From NCBI GenBank assembly GCA_037176905.1, contig JBBBWG010009668.1, forward strand, positions 1 through 22,553: a stretch of DNA of 22,553 nucleotides, in the 5' to 3' direction. A program made the translations under genes and the position numbers. The stretch comes from Azolla pinnata (lineage: Eukaryota; Streptophyta; Polypodiopsida; Salviniales; Salviniaceae). Below the pieces are notes generated by a model. It searched no databases and was not told where the DNA came from. It saw only the letters and a program-made list of their open reading frames with translations. Below are positions 10,651 through 20,378 of the stretch, in pieces; within the stretch, counting starts at the first letter, position 1, and each line of letters begins with the position of its first letter.

Positions 10651-12168
10651 CTTTTGACTTTCCTGGTTCAAGGAAAATCTTTTCTTTTTTCTGCTTCTAC
10701 CTCTTTCACCACAAGGGTATATAGTATGTAGGAATATCCTCCAATGAAAGTGTTTTTTGGTAGCAGCGCAATTGCTTCGATGCCAAGGTAAAGCTTGCTT
10801 ACTCTATCAATATGATGACTTTCGGACTGGTATGGGGCCAACATCATCAAGGATGGTAAGGTTTTCTTATGAATACTGTGAGTTGATGTTTGCGAAAAGC
10901 TACAGACTATCTTTCTTATAACAACTCTGTTAGCTCCATAAACAATGAATGGAACATTTTGGGAAGTTGATTCAGTCAGGAAGGGGCATTTTAGATGCCC
11001 CATTTACACGAATGGTTGGGAATTTTCTCTGGTTGTAGAATACATTTATCACTAATGGATTATTTTAAATGTGCTTTGAAGTGGTTTATATGGACATCCC
11101 TGTTTCTTTGCAGATTTTAACCCTCCTTCCCTGCTTTAGCTTTTTCATGTAAATGCAATATCATCATTCTGGAGGAGCACCTGCTTTGATGGTGGTAAAT
11201 GTCTCTATTTCTCTATGTATGGAAGTAATTCAATTTGTCACAAGGAAATGAGAACAATTTGTGATTAACTATCTGCTATTCACTTCATGCTAGTTAAGCC
11301 TTCTGGAAAGTGTTTTCTTTTGCTCATCTGGAAATGAATTGTATGTGTATGTATCTAAACTTGCACAAAGACTTGTGTTTGCTGGTTTAGTGGCATTCTT
11401 CTCAGCAGTAATTTTGACTGTTTGGAAGCTTTTCTGAATATGGATGGTAGTGAGAAGTAATTCCATGGCTATTCAATTCTGAACAAACTCTCTACTAAAA
11501 GAAAAGGGCACTCAGTTGGGGGCACTTACATGCTTGATGTGAAATGATAAACATACTCAGAAATGCATCATTCATGCATATGCATGCATTATATATGCAT
11601 CCATATATGGATACTACTGTGCTAGAAATTTGGAAAGGTTGAGATTACAGTGCCTCATATGATGGCGAAGCGGAAACTTCAAGTCAAGGAACAGAAAATT
11701 GTAAGCCTTAATAAGCTTGGTTTTGATAATAAGTGTAATAACAACCAAGATTAGATTCATCCTTAAGATAAAAAAAGGGGTTTTACAAATTGGAACGATC
11801 ATATTGAAGATGAATTGGGGTTTTACAAATTGTCCAAACCTGAAGATGTTTTGGCAAGATGTTTTGACAGCCTTGTTTATGTTAAGGCTTTGTGTGATGC
11901 CTGCCTTGCCTTTAAGCATCTAAATACTTTTAAGCATGTATCAAACGCCCAACGATTCTTCAGTCTTTCGTCCATTTGGCCAATGATTGAAATCTTCTTT
12001 CGACTCGGATTTTTGATGCTATGTATGACATGGATCATCACAAGAACAATAAGTTGTGTCTTTTACATGATAATCACAAGACACTGATGGTGTGGCAAGG
12101 CTTTTAAATGATACACACATTATTGATATCTCAAACTAATTTTAATTAATAATTGGTGGCATTCTGAA
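10651..12168. other. Intergenic DNA without a supported gene
   Basis: The open frames here (10668-11003 minus, 11614-11919 minus, 11815-12087 plus) carry no recognisable family and the plus one lacks an ATG start. A small hairpin, GGGGCAT...ATGCCCC, lies at 10983-11001. GGGGTTTTACAAATTG is duplicated at about 11777 and 11818, some 40 bp apart. The plus strand at about 11830-11990 reads LSKPEDVLARCFDSLVYV, which looks faintly protein-like and might be a gene remnant, but I cannot name a source. Confidence 0.4.
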
Positions 12169-12593
12169 GCCTTTTTAGTTTGGGAGAATTACCCAAAAAT
12201 GCCCAGTAAAATGATAGTTTATGTTTTAATGCTTACTCTTATCTTCCACTAAAAATTAACATCCAATTAAGTCCGTTAGTATAATATTAAATGATTTTAT
12301 TCGTAAACGCTTCCCACGGATTGATCCCAATCGGTTCCTTTATTATATATTCTATTAACAAAAGCTAGTAAATTTAGAATCTAATTAATTGATGACTGCG
12401 AAAATTCGGTGCTGATCAATCCATTGAGCGTCAAATAAATTAGTTAATTTGATGTTAAGCCCGAAATGAATCGAGTCGGTGTTACTAAAATTCATTTCGC
12501 CCGATTTTTACAGCTAGGCATTAATTTGTAGTTTTACAGTTTGGGCAGGTGTCAAAATGTGATTTATAACTTTGTCAGGCAGGCCTTTTAGTT
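12169..12593. mobile_element. Putative MITE-like element, copy 1
   Basis: A body of about 400 bp is flanked by GCCTTTTTAGTT (12169-12180) and GCCTTTTAGTT (12583-12593), a near-perfect 11-bp direct repeat that looks like a target-site duplication. The ends are only imperfectly inverted: ATGCCCAGTAAAATGATAG near 12199, and a rough inverse ending ATAACTTTGTCAGGCA near 12582. It shares ordered blocks with 22165-22470, including CTATTAACAAAAGCTAGTAA (copy 2: ATTCAACAAAAGCTAGTAA), CGCTTCCCACGGATTGATCC (copy 2: CACTTCCCACGAAATTGATC) and a final ATTTATAA-TTTCG/TTTGT part. It has no coding capacity. A target duplication of 9-11 bp would fit Mutator-type elements, but this is unproven. Confidence 0.55.
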
Positions 12594-12859
12594 CCCTCGG
12601 ATTTATGAACTTTTCTTAATGGCTCATCACGTGGTTTTGCAGCTTTGGAATCGGTTTCACCCCATGTCGTTTACAGCAGACGTATCTGGCCTCTTCCTTG
12701 TCGATTGGTGCTGGTAGCAGAATTCGTTCGTCGAGCTTAATGCATTCACAGGAAAGCTTCGTCGATATGCTCTTCGCAGCGCATCAACTCATGCAGTCGC
12801 CAGTTGTTCTGACTAATTATCCGTAGAACTTCTTCATCATCCGCCCGATCATCTCTCAT

Positions 12860-13215
12860 GCGAATGTTAGTAAACTTTGTAAGCCAGATTCCGAAATAAC
12901 GCGAGCCAAAACTTTGCGGCAAGGAAGACGGAACAGGAACCGAATCGAGGCAGGGGCAGACTGAATCGAGCGAAGCGGGTGATGTGAACGGGAGGCGTGA
13001 TTTTCCCATGCGCGGCTTGACTGACGAGCTTTTGTAAAGCCAAATCCGAAATAATCGACCTAAACTCAGTCAGGGCGAGAGGGGCTGAACTTCAATCGAC
13101 AGACCCTAACCCGAAGAACCGAGCAGGTGATGCAAACGAGAGATAGATTCCATATATTGCTTGATGCTACCTGGCAACATAAATCAATTCTGACCAGCTT
13201 TGTAAGCTGGGATCC
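12860..13215. repeat. Diverged tandem repeat, unit about 160 bp
   Basis: Three anchors, ACTTTGTAAGCCAGATTCCG (about 12873), CTTTTGTAAAGCCAAATCCG (about 13029) and CTTTGTAAGCTGGGATCCG (about 13198), are spaced about 158 and 167 bp apart. The following text is alike in the first two copies: GGGTGATGTGAACGGGAGGC and GCAGGTGATGCAAACGAGAG. The third copy passes straight into the 31-bp minisatellite. The 87-codon minus-strand frame at 12746-13009 overlaps this repeat and has no recognised domain. Confidence 0.6.
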
Positions 13216-13221
13216 GAGGCA

Positions 13222-13995
13222 ATGCAGATGACGAAACCGGAATCGAATCACGCCAGCGCAGATCGAAGCGGAATCGGATCAAGGCCAGGCAGACCGAACC
13301 GGAATCGAATCAAGGCAAGGCAGATTGAACTGGAATCGAATCAAGGCAAGGCAGACCGAACTGGAATTGAATTAATCAAGGCAGACCGAACTGGAATTGA
13401 ATTAATCAAGGCAGACCGAACTGGAATCGAATCAAGGCAAGGCAGGCTGAACCTGAATCGACGCAAGGCAACGCAGACCGAATTGGAATCGAATAAAGTC
13501 AAGGGAGACTAAACCGGAATTGAATCAAGGCAAGGCAGACCGAACTGGAATTGAATCAAGGCAAGGCAGACCGAACCAGAATCGAATCAAGGCAAGGCAG
13601 ACCGAGCTGGAATCGAATCAAGTCAAAGGAGACCGAACCGGAATCGGATCGAAGCAAGGCAGACCGAATCGGAATCGAATCAAGGCAAAGCATGACCGAA
13701 TCGAAATCGAGGCAAGGCAGAACGAATCGGAATCGAATCAAGGCAAAGCATGACTGAATCGGAATCGAATCAAGGCAAGGCAGACCGAACTGGAATCGAA
13801 TCGAAGCAAGGCAGACCAAACCAGAATCGAATCAAGGCAAGGCAGACCGAGGTAGAATCGCATCAAGTCAAGTCGAATCAAGGCAAGGCAGACCGAATTG
13901 GATATCGAATCAAGGCAAAAGCAGGAACGAACCGGAATCGAATCAAGGCAAAGCAGACCGAATCGGAATCGAATCAAGGCAAGGCAGACCCAACC
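13222..13995. repeat. 31-bp minisatellite (GGCAAGGCAGACCGAA...)
   Basis: About 25 copies of a 31-bp unit built from AGGCAAGGCAGACCGAAC plus TGGAATCGAATCA, with variants of about 30 bp (GGAATTGAATTAATCAAGG) near 13370-13430. Because 31 is not divisible by three, a stop-free unit yields a 31-residue period in the forward frames, with motifs such as KADRTGIESRQGRPN and QNRIKARQTELESNQ. The reverse frames are also open. These open frames are therefore repeat artefacts, unless transcripts show otherwise. Confidence 0.95.
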
Positions 13996-14159
13996 CGAAC
14001 ACGAACGCGAACCCAAATCGATGCTGATTTTGTTTTCAACTGCAAAGGCTAAAGATCAGAAGAAAGGTATTTGCCTTGCTGCTGAAGAACATGATGAGAG
14101 CTGAGAAAACCTTCTTCCCAAAAGGAAGGAAGTATAAAACATGCCCAGAATAGGAAGGA

Positions 14160-14162
<3 letters not shown>

Positions 14163-14201
<39 letters not shown>
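14163..14201. repeat. (TC)19 microsatellite
   Basis: An uninterrupted TC run joined directly to the 25-bp repeats that follow. Together they probably form the promoter-proximal or leader region of the gene at 14453. Confidence 0.95.
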
Positions 14202-14204
<3 letters not shown>

Positions 14205-14387
14205 CAAATCGCCCACCAACAGATCCGATCAAATCGCCCACCAACGGATCTGATCAAATCGCCCACCAACAGATCCCTTCAGTCTCTGCTCAAATCGCCC
14301 ACCAACAGATCAGATCAAATCGCCCACCAACAGATCAGATCAAATCGCCCACCAACAGATCAGATCAAATCGCCCACCAACAGATCC
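14202..14387. repeat. Seven 25-bp leader repeats
   Basis: The unit GATCAAATCGCCCACCAACA plus GATCC occurs seven times, nearly perfectly. A 14-bp interruption (CTTCAGTCTCTGCT) sits between the third and fourth. The units touch one another without unique spacers, so this is not a CRISPR array. The array ends three bases before the upstream ORF. Confidence 0.95.
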
Positions 14388-14390
14388 GTG

Positions 14391-14453
14391 ATGGGTTCCG
14401 ATCCCACCGTGGGATTTGATGCTTCCACGGCGCGGCGGCCCTCCCCGATCTGA
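14391..14453 (+). promoter_or_regulatory. Upstream ORF whose stop overlaps the main start (TGATG)
   Basis: ATG at 14391 begins MGSDPTVGFDASTARRPSPI and stops at TGA 14451-14453, whose last A is the first base of the main ATG. The uORF start has G at -3 and G at +4, a good context. The main start has C at -3 and C at +4, a weak context. If this leader is transcribed as one piece, the main protein would depend on leaky scanning or on reinitiation at the overlap, a recognised arrangement in eukaryotic leaders. Whether this uORF is transcribed is not shown. Confidence 0.5.
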
Positions 14454-16720
14454 TGCAAGAAGAAGAGGCGGGGATCTTCTTCTCCGGCTCGGAAACCCTC
14501 TCCCTCCCAGAAGAGAGTGCCCCTGCCCAGAGAGTCGCCTATCCGCACGGGTTCAGAGGGATCAAACGGATCTCGTTTGATCTCAAAGAAGGCTTGGATC
14601 CCGACCTCGACCTCCTTCTGAGCCCTTCGTCCTCCCTGGAGGGCACCCAAAAGCTTGGAGGCTCCAATGGATCCGGTTCGGAGATCAAAAGGCTGCGCTT
14701 TGAGAAGCACGGAGCTTTCGGGCGTGAGGTCCTGTTGGGTTCTGATAGTGGGTTAGGGTTGGGCATGGGATTTGACCCTGATGCTGATCCCGATCCAGAC
14801 CTTGATCTTGAGCCCGAGCTCACCAGTAACAGAACCATCGACAAGAAGTGGCTGGAACAGATGCCCTTTGCCAATCTTCTAAAGCTCCTTTCCATGTTCG
14901 ATTTGCCACTGCAATCGATCTCAGAGGAGGATCTTTCCAATGCTCTCTTGACGCATACAGAATCAGGTGAGTGTTCTCCGTGGAAGCCAGGTCTCGGTTT
15001 GCAATGGTTTCCTTCAATGGATAGTTTTAATCTACGAAACACAAGGAATATATTGGATATGGGTGTGTCAAGGGACAGATTTGACCATATGATTAGCTCA
15101 ACCCAAAATCAGCATCCGTTCTATATAGCTCAAAATGGTCATACTATTTCCTCTTTGGAACCAAATAACAACCGAGAATTTGTTATGGTGTTCGCTGGGT
15201 CCACGAGATCTGACTATGTCGGAAAGTTAAGTCGGACCCACAATCTGATGTATCTGTACGAGGACGTAGATTGCCGAGACGTGACTATGAAGTTGCATCA
15301 CTGTGGATTTAGGAGGTTTTGCAATGTGAAGAAACCGAGTCGAGACCGATGTTCGTGTAGGAATTCGGACAATGAAGATGTAGCTATGGTAGAAGGTTTG
15401 TTTATGGAGCCACAATGCAGGTTTTCGCAGTGTTTTGACTATGCGAAGCAGCCAAATCAAGGCGAGAATATGAACGGAGATGCTGACAATGAATATGTTA
15501 CTCTGGTAAAGAGCTTAGAGATCGACTTGCCATTTGGTGTATCAGGATTTGATGATATAACTAAGTCAGATCAAGAAACCATGTCACATGTCACTGTAAG
15601 AACTGAAGGATTAGCTGTGTTCAAAGATTTGGATAAGGAGTTACAAAGCCGTGGGCCAAGCATGCAAAATCTGGATAGCAATGTAAACCAAGGATTGGCA
15701 ATGGAGACAGAAACTGTTGAGGCATGGAGGTTTGGTTCTGTTGATAAGCCTTGCCAAGCCGTGGCTCGTCGAGATTCGCATGGAGATATGAAGAGTGAAG
15801 ATGAGACGATGCTTGGAGGTGCAGTTATAGACTCGGAATCTAGTTGTGCAAAGAAGTCAAAAGGCCATATTTCATTTGAAGCTGACACAACTACTGATGG
15901 AAATTGCATGTCACCGAATATGAATCCATCGAGTGATACAACATCTACTGGTAAAACGCTTTGGAAAAGGTGTTGTTGGGCTCAGGAAAACCCGATTCAC
16001 TGCAGGAACTGTACTGATGATACACAATGGACATGCAGCAAGGAATCGTCTGATAGGCATACCAGAGGAAAATCGGGTCATTGCAGGCTACATTCGGCTC
16101 TGTTAGAGGATCGACGAGTGCATGGAAGTGCTACATTTGAGGGAGTAGGAACCAGAAAGTGTGAATTGTTTTCCAAGCCAATATGTTCAGAGGAGAGCTT
16201 TCTATCGAGCATCAAATCAATTGAGCACTGTGATGATTGCAAGGACCGTGTTTCTCACAATAGTTTTGATGGCTGCAATGCTCTCACTGATTGCGAGAAT
16301 TCCAGCTACTCCGATGATCTGATGGACAACAAGGAATGCATATTGTCTACAGTAGGTATTGGAGAGAAAGATAGAATGATTCAAAAGGATATGATATTCT
16401 CATCAGATACGGGGATATCCTGCCAGATGTTGAGCTACGACAGTTCAAATGGAGCCTTGCACGAACAAGAAGGTAGCCCGACAACGGGTTCTGTGAGCAC
16501 TTCTTGTTTATCATCAGGTCATAGGTTTGGATCTCAACCCAAGCATAGGCATGTATCTCAAGGGAAGATGTTGGAATTCAGCCCAGAACACAAAGCCAAA
16601 AAACAAGCGGACGATGAGAGCATTTTTGATATGTCCTCTTTGGATCTACCAGATGAGAGAGTGCATGGTGGCAACATTATGTTGCTCTTAAGTGAAAGAT
16701 TAGGTCTCAAGAACTCATAA
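14453..16720 (+). CDS. Acidic, Cys-containing protein of unknown family, 755 residues, single exon
   Basis: The 2.27-kb stop-free frame is far too long for chance at this composition and shows non-repetitive coding text. I do not recognise the family. Residues 37-43 (IKRISFD) and 78-84 (IKRLRFE) are similar basic motifs. Residues 48-54 and 108-123 are Asp/Pro runs (DPDADPDPDLDLEPEL). Residues 130-168 look helical (WLEQMPFANLLKLLSMFDLP). Residues 504-528 hold Cys pairs (WKRCCWAQENP, HCRNC), without a clear zinc-finger pattern. The C-terminus ends NIMLLLSERLGLKNS. There is no signal peptide or membrane segment, and most of it looks disordered. The first about 170 codons are GC-rich, the rest less so. 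A good internal donor (CAG/GTGAGT at 14966/14967) may allow alternative splicing. An in-frame TGA just upstream supports 14453 as the first available ATG. Confidence 0.75.
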   Translation: MQEEEAGIFFSGSETLSLPEESAPAQRVAYPHGFRGIKRISFDLKEGLDPDLDLLLSPSSSLEGTQKLGGSNGSGSEIKRLRFEKHGAFGREVLLGSDSGLGLGMGFDPDADPDPDLDLEPELTSNRTIDKKWLEQMPFANLLKLLSMFDLPLQSISEEDLSNALLTHTESGECSPWKPGLGLQWFPSMDSFNLRNTRNILDMGVSRDRFDHMISSTQNQHPFYIAQNGHTISSLEPNNNREFVMVFAGSTRSDYVGKLSRTHNLMYLYEDVDCRDVTMKLHHCGFRRFCNVKKPSRDRCSCRNSDNEDVAMVEGLFMEPQCRFSQCFDYAKQPNQGENMNGDADNEYVTLVKSLEIDLPFGVSGFDDITKSDQETMSHVTVRTEGLAVFKDLDKELQSRGPSMQNLDSNVNQGLAMETETVEAWRFGSVDKPCQAVARRDSHGDMKSEDETMLGGAVIDSESSCAKKSKGHISFEADTTTDGNCMSPNMNPSSDTTSTGKTLWKRCCWAQENPIHCRNCTDDTQWTCSKESSDRHTRGKSGHCRLHSALLEDRRVHGSATFEGVGTRKCELFSKPICSEESFLSSIKSIEHCDDCKDRVSHNSFDGCNALTDCENSSYSDDLMDNKECILSTVGIGEKDRMIQKDMIFSSDTGISCQMLSYDSSNGALHEQEGSPTTGSVSTSCLSSGHRFGSQPKHRHVSQGKMLEFSPEHKAKKQADDESIFDMSSLDLPDERVHGGNIMLLLSERLGLKNS

Positions 16721-16870
16721 GTATGCATTTCACGCCGATCCTTAGCATGTGACAGAGTTATGTCAGTCTTATAGTTTTTGATGTAAAAAGAAGTTTGTAC
16801 ATACTATCTGGTTCCTTGGTCTCCTCTGTGGGGCCAATTTTGTAGGCCAACTTCCCAGTCCTAACGCTGC
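16721..16870 (+). other. Likely 3' untranslated region of the 755-residue gene
   Basis: Non-coding DNA follows the TAA at 16718-16720. T-rich and TTGATGTAAAAAG-like segments near 16770-16790 could mark polyadenylation. No AATAAA is seen. The end is an estimate. Confidence 0.3.
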
Positions 16871-16876
16871 AAAGAG

Positions 16877-17330
16877 ATGCTGTAGAGGTCGGGACAGAAA
16901 GTTTGGTCCTTTAATCGAGAGGTCCTGGATTCAATCCTTTGTAAAGGCTATGTACATACATATATTGGTATAGAAAAGCTTGTTCTTTAATTAAGATTCA
17001 AGAGGTCACAGGGTTCAATTCTTTCCAAAAGCTTTTGTATGTATATATGACTAGAAAGAGATGGTGTAGTGTGGCATAGAAGGTTGGTTTTTTAAGAAGG
17101 AGGTCATAGGTTCACTCCTTTCTGAATCTCTTTAATCAAGAGTTTGTGTGTTCTTGACCCTGTGTTTGATCCCTATTAAAAAGCTAGCCACACAGCTAAA
17201 AAGCTTGCTCTTTAATCAAGAGGTCATCCCATCTAGAAACTATGTTCAAAAGCTAAGTGGAGGTGTGTAGTGTCTGTTTAATGAGGTTTATTGTTTTGAT
17301 CCAGAGGCCATGGATTCGATCCCTTCTGTA
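16877..17330 (+). repeat. Cluster of degenerate tRNA-derived (SINE-like) units
   Basis: Five B-box-like sequences lie on this strand: GGATTCAATCC (16927), GGGTTCAATTC (17011), GGTTCACTCC (17109), TGTTTGATCCC (about 17163) and GGATTCGATCCC (17312). Most are preceded by CTTTAATCAAGAGGTC-like text, which resembles the anticodon and variable-arm part of a tRNA. A sixth unit (about 17205-17230) has that text but no B box. The third unit also has an A-box-like TGGCATAGAAGGTTGG (17072-17087). Units are followed by GTAAAGGC and ATGTACATA-like tails. No unit folds as an intact tRNA, so this is a tandem tRNA-derived repeat, not tRNA genes. Confidence 0.6.
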
Positions 17331-17345
17331 AAGGCGGAGTACATA

Positions 17346-18560
17346 GCTAATTGAGCTGAGTTGGGATTGTAAACATGCCATTTTGTTCGGGTGAAAAACG
17401 ATGTTTGGGTTTGATCTGACCCTGTCTTGTTAGGAAATCATAGTTTTCAGTTTGATCTCTCTCTTCACAGATGTTTCATGCTCAGATCCATACATCAATC
17501 AACACGAATGGGCGGGGCGCTGGGCTTTCTGCCATCGTCAATTACAAAACTCCAGGATGGAAGGTGAAACAAAGGTGGATCGGAGCCCAGGATTGAATTC
17601 GATCGTGATTCGGAGCAGTATTGTGATGATTAACGAGGGAAAAAAATGCTGCTGTCAGCTCAAGCGCCTTCGACATGGAAGTGAAATGTGGCACATTCCA
17701 GGTGAAACCTATCATGTCAGATCACAATATCCTTTCCTATCTCCGCGTATTCCAACATTTTGGATTCAGCATATCTGTCAATGAGCTTGCTATCTATCCA
17801 TTATGCAACAGCTGTATGAGCAGATTTGGAGATTGTGCTGCTCTGTTTGCAAGCTTTACAGCTGTATTGGGCTCCTTTTTTCTTCCTAGTGTAAGCATTT
17901 TTATGGCAACATATGCTTGTCGTCGATTCGGGGGTCAAGAAGTCTATCTGATTGTGAGCCTGATGATGCTGGGTCAAGAAGAATTCATCTGCTACTGAAT
18001 CTATTACAGATTTTGCTGCACAGCGCAGAGCGATTCGTCTGTCAAATCCATGGCATCTTCATGACTGTAGGTAGGCATGTTTCCAACCCCCCTTTTTGGA
18101 TGATGATGCATATCTGTGTTATCTTCTGATCAGGCAAATAATCGGTCCCTTTTCTTCTTCTTCTTCTTCTTCTTCTGTTGGATCATGCAGCTGCAGGATT
18201 TGCAGATCTGAACAGGCAGCTCTCCGACGTGGAAGAATTACATCGCGTAAATTCGACATGTATGAAAGCTTTTTTACTCTCTTTTGTCACGGAACAAACT
18301 CGGAATGATTTTTACGTCGGTAATTCTGATTTTGCAGCTGCTTTCACCACGAATCGACTGCCCAAATGGCGGATCGACAACACGGAAGCACCTTTCGGCT
18401 CAGGAAAAAAAAGCTATGGTGATGAGATGATCATGGATAAAGCTGTGAGAAAGGCCTGTTGTCAACTCATTCCATTCATGTGGTGGTCTATGTAATGAAG
18501 GTTCTCTCTTTCTCAGGTCTTCTTCTTCTTTTTGCTTTCTTTTTTTTCAAAAAACTCAGG
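17346..18560. other. No supported gene; splice-like signals and short open frames
   Basis: TTCACAG/ATG (17469) and TGCAGCTGCAG/GATT (about 18198) look like acceptors, CCAG/GTGAAAC (about 17700) looks like a donor, and several frames of 60-110 codons are open. The frame at 18178-18495 reads FADLNRQLSDVEELHRVNST and then other unfamiliar text. None matches a family I know. These may be 3' exons of the upstream gene, a non-coding transcript, or chance. A TTC run lies at about 18151-18176. Confidence 0.35.
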
Positions 18561-18561
18561 T

Positions 18562-18648
18562 GCCTTCAGAAAGAAGCTTAGTCCAAATAGGCCTTGAGAA
18601 AAAGCCTGGTCCAAATTGGCCTTCAGAAAAAAAGCTTGGTCCAAATTG
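18562..18648. repeat. Three tandem copies of a unit of about 29 bp
   Basis: GCCTTCAGAAAGAAGCTTAG plus TCCAAATAG is followed by two variants of 28 and 30 bp ending CCAAATTG. A partial fourth unit (GGCTATGGCAAAAAAG) follows. Confidence 0.9.
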
Positions 18649-18664
18649 GGCTATGGCAAAAAAG

Positions 18665-19172
18665 AAGACAAACAGCAAGTATCCAGCCAGCCATGGGCCA
18701 CCATGAAAACTCAGATAAGAAAAAAAACAAAACAAAACAATCAGGAAAGGATAAGAATGTTGTTGCATCAATGGATCGATCGGGCCACTTGATCAGCCAC
18801 TTTTTTGCTCTCTTTGCCTATTTTTTTGACAGACAAGCAAGTTTTTTTTTCATGAATGAACTTTTGAACCATTTTCAACCTCCTTTTTGGGCAAGGCATT
18901 GCAAATGGACTGAGTCAAAATCCATATGCTGACGACATTTTTGCCGGCGTTAGAATGGCGGGAGCGAGTGGGTACTGTCTTTTTTCTGATTCCATAGTCT
19001 TGTCAATTATATCTGAGCCAGCTATGGTGTTTTGTTTGTTCATAATTGACAGGGAGCCTTCCTGGAGCCTTCTTCTCAAACTGTGTCAAGCTGTAATGTG
19101 TCTATCTTTGGATTTGGAAGAGCTGGCGAAAGAACAAAGATCGGCATCCCAATCAGCATACCAATCCGAGTA

Positions 19173-19212
<40 letters not shown>

Positions 19213-19648
19213 TGCTTCTATACCTAACCTCACCTTGGCAAATGCCCTGATGAGAAAAGGGAGAGAAAATAAAACCCAGCAACAAAAGGTAGTCGAAGAT
19301 TCGTATGCGACAGTGTGCTCCATTCCATGACATGATTGGGATCGGATCATTCATATTAAAAGCTTCAGGGACCGGAAAAACGAATCTACGGAGAGCGTAA
19401 TGAAGGAATTAAAGAAAAGCTGACGAATGAATCCAAGAAAAACTGAACAAGATGGTGTGAAGTGTGTTATTGTATACAGTATGAGGCTGTTCTTTTGTAG
19501 CCCATGAAAAAAAACTACACAAGACAAAGAAGAGATTATTAAGGTCCTTATTTCATCAGGTAATCCTGGATTTCCCTTGGTACTCTTTTTAGGCAACATT
19601 CAGTGCAGAAAAGAAGGCAAAAAAAAGTTAAAAAAAAACAAAAGGGGA
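18665..19648. other. Intergenic DNA with a TC microsatellite
   Basis: No supported gene. The frames at 18594-18932 and 18955-19227 run through A/T runs and the microsatellite and have no recognisable domain. Runs of A and T are frequent. Confidence 0.5.
19175..19209. repeat. (TC)17 microsatellite
   Basis: An uninterrupted TC run. The frames reading through it (poly Leu-Ser or Arg-Glu) are artefacts. Confidence 0.95.
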
Positions 19649-19888
19649 ATGATTGGATTATCATCCTCCTCCACAACAAATTCCATGGTTCATTTGTACA
19701 AAACCTTTTGCTCTGATTCAGAACATCATGTTCATTTTATGCCATTGAAAGGTGCAAAAAAAGATCCTCCAAAAAATAAGATCAATATACAAAGATTTAC
19801 TAATCGGAAGAGGTTAGAAAAACCAGCGGAAATTGTACGTCTAAAAACTAGAAGGGGTGAGAGATATTACAAGTGCCCATTTTGTTAA
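19649..19888 (+). pseudogene. Short ORF ending in a Cys-x-x-Cys motif, possible gene fragment
   Basis: ATG at 19649 opens a 79-codon frame. Its C-terminal half is basic and protein-like, ending RLKTRRGERYYKCPFC and then TAA. A YKCPFC ending resembles the first half of zinc-knuckle motifs such as that of plant XS-type zinc fingers, where more residues normally follow. This frame stops right after the second Cys, so if the resemblance is real it is a truncated fragment. It could equally be a chance frame. Confidence 0.25.
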
Positions 19889-20378
19889 ACAACAAAATGC
19901 AAAATTTTGAAAGTCTTATTTGACTACGAGATAATTGAAATTCCGAATAAGAATATCACCAAAGATAACCAATATATATGTATGATTCTTCAAAAAATAT
20001 AAAATTGTCACCAAATATAAAACAATTACCATATATAACTTGTAATAAAAATGCAAATTTTTAATTGAAAACTTGGATAGAACTACAATTACAGATGTAA
20101 GAATGCTTGGTAAAAATATCAACAAACATAAAAAAACAATATACATATATATATATGGAAATTTGCTTTTGAAAGGGCAAGTTTCTAATTAAAAACTTGG
20201 ATAGAAACACTCTCAAACAAATCTCATCCAAAAGCAAAATTGACATAAAAAAAACCATTTTTAAATGTGTGTGCGCGTGTGTTAAAAAAAAAAACTTTGC
20301 TTTGCATTCTTGCCCCCAATCTGTTTTTTGTTTTTCTTAAAGAGAAGTGCACCTTTGTCCAGATTAAAGAAAACACAC
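19889..20378. other. AT-rich DNA, nothing identified
   Basis: Very AT-rich, with A-runs, TATATATATA near 20148 and a short GTGTGTGCGCGTGTG stretch near 20267. The phrase AATT(A/G)AAAACTTGGATAGAA occurs near 20062 and again near 20188. No coding region is supported. Confidence 0.5.

Noticed and set aside
10983..11001. Hairpin GGGGCAT...ATGCCCC as a terminator
   Set aside because: Short hairpins are common by chance and this type of terminator is not used in plant nuclear genes.
12746..13009. 87-codon minus-strand frame
   Set aside because: Overlaps the 160-bp tandem repeat and shows no known domain; text is not convincing as a gene.
13222..14052. Frames on both strands with ADRTGIESRQGRPN or CLDSIPIRSALP repeats
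   Set aside because: Products of the 31-bp tandem unit in several frames; no unique coding sequence.
14202..14387. Possible CRISPR array of 25-bp repeats
   Set aside because: Units are directly adjacent with no unique spacers, and the context is plant nuclear DNA.
16890..17120. Functional tRNA genes
   Set aside because: B-box-like sequences are present, but no unit has paired acceptor and anticodon stems.
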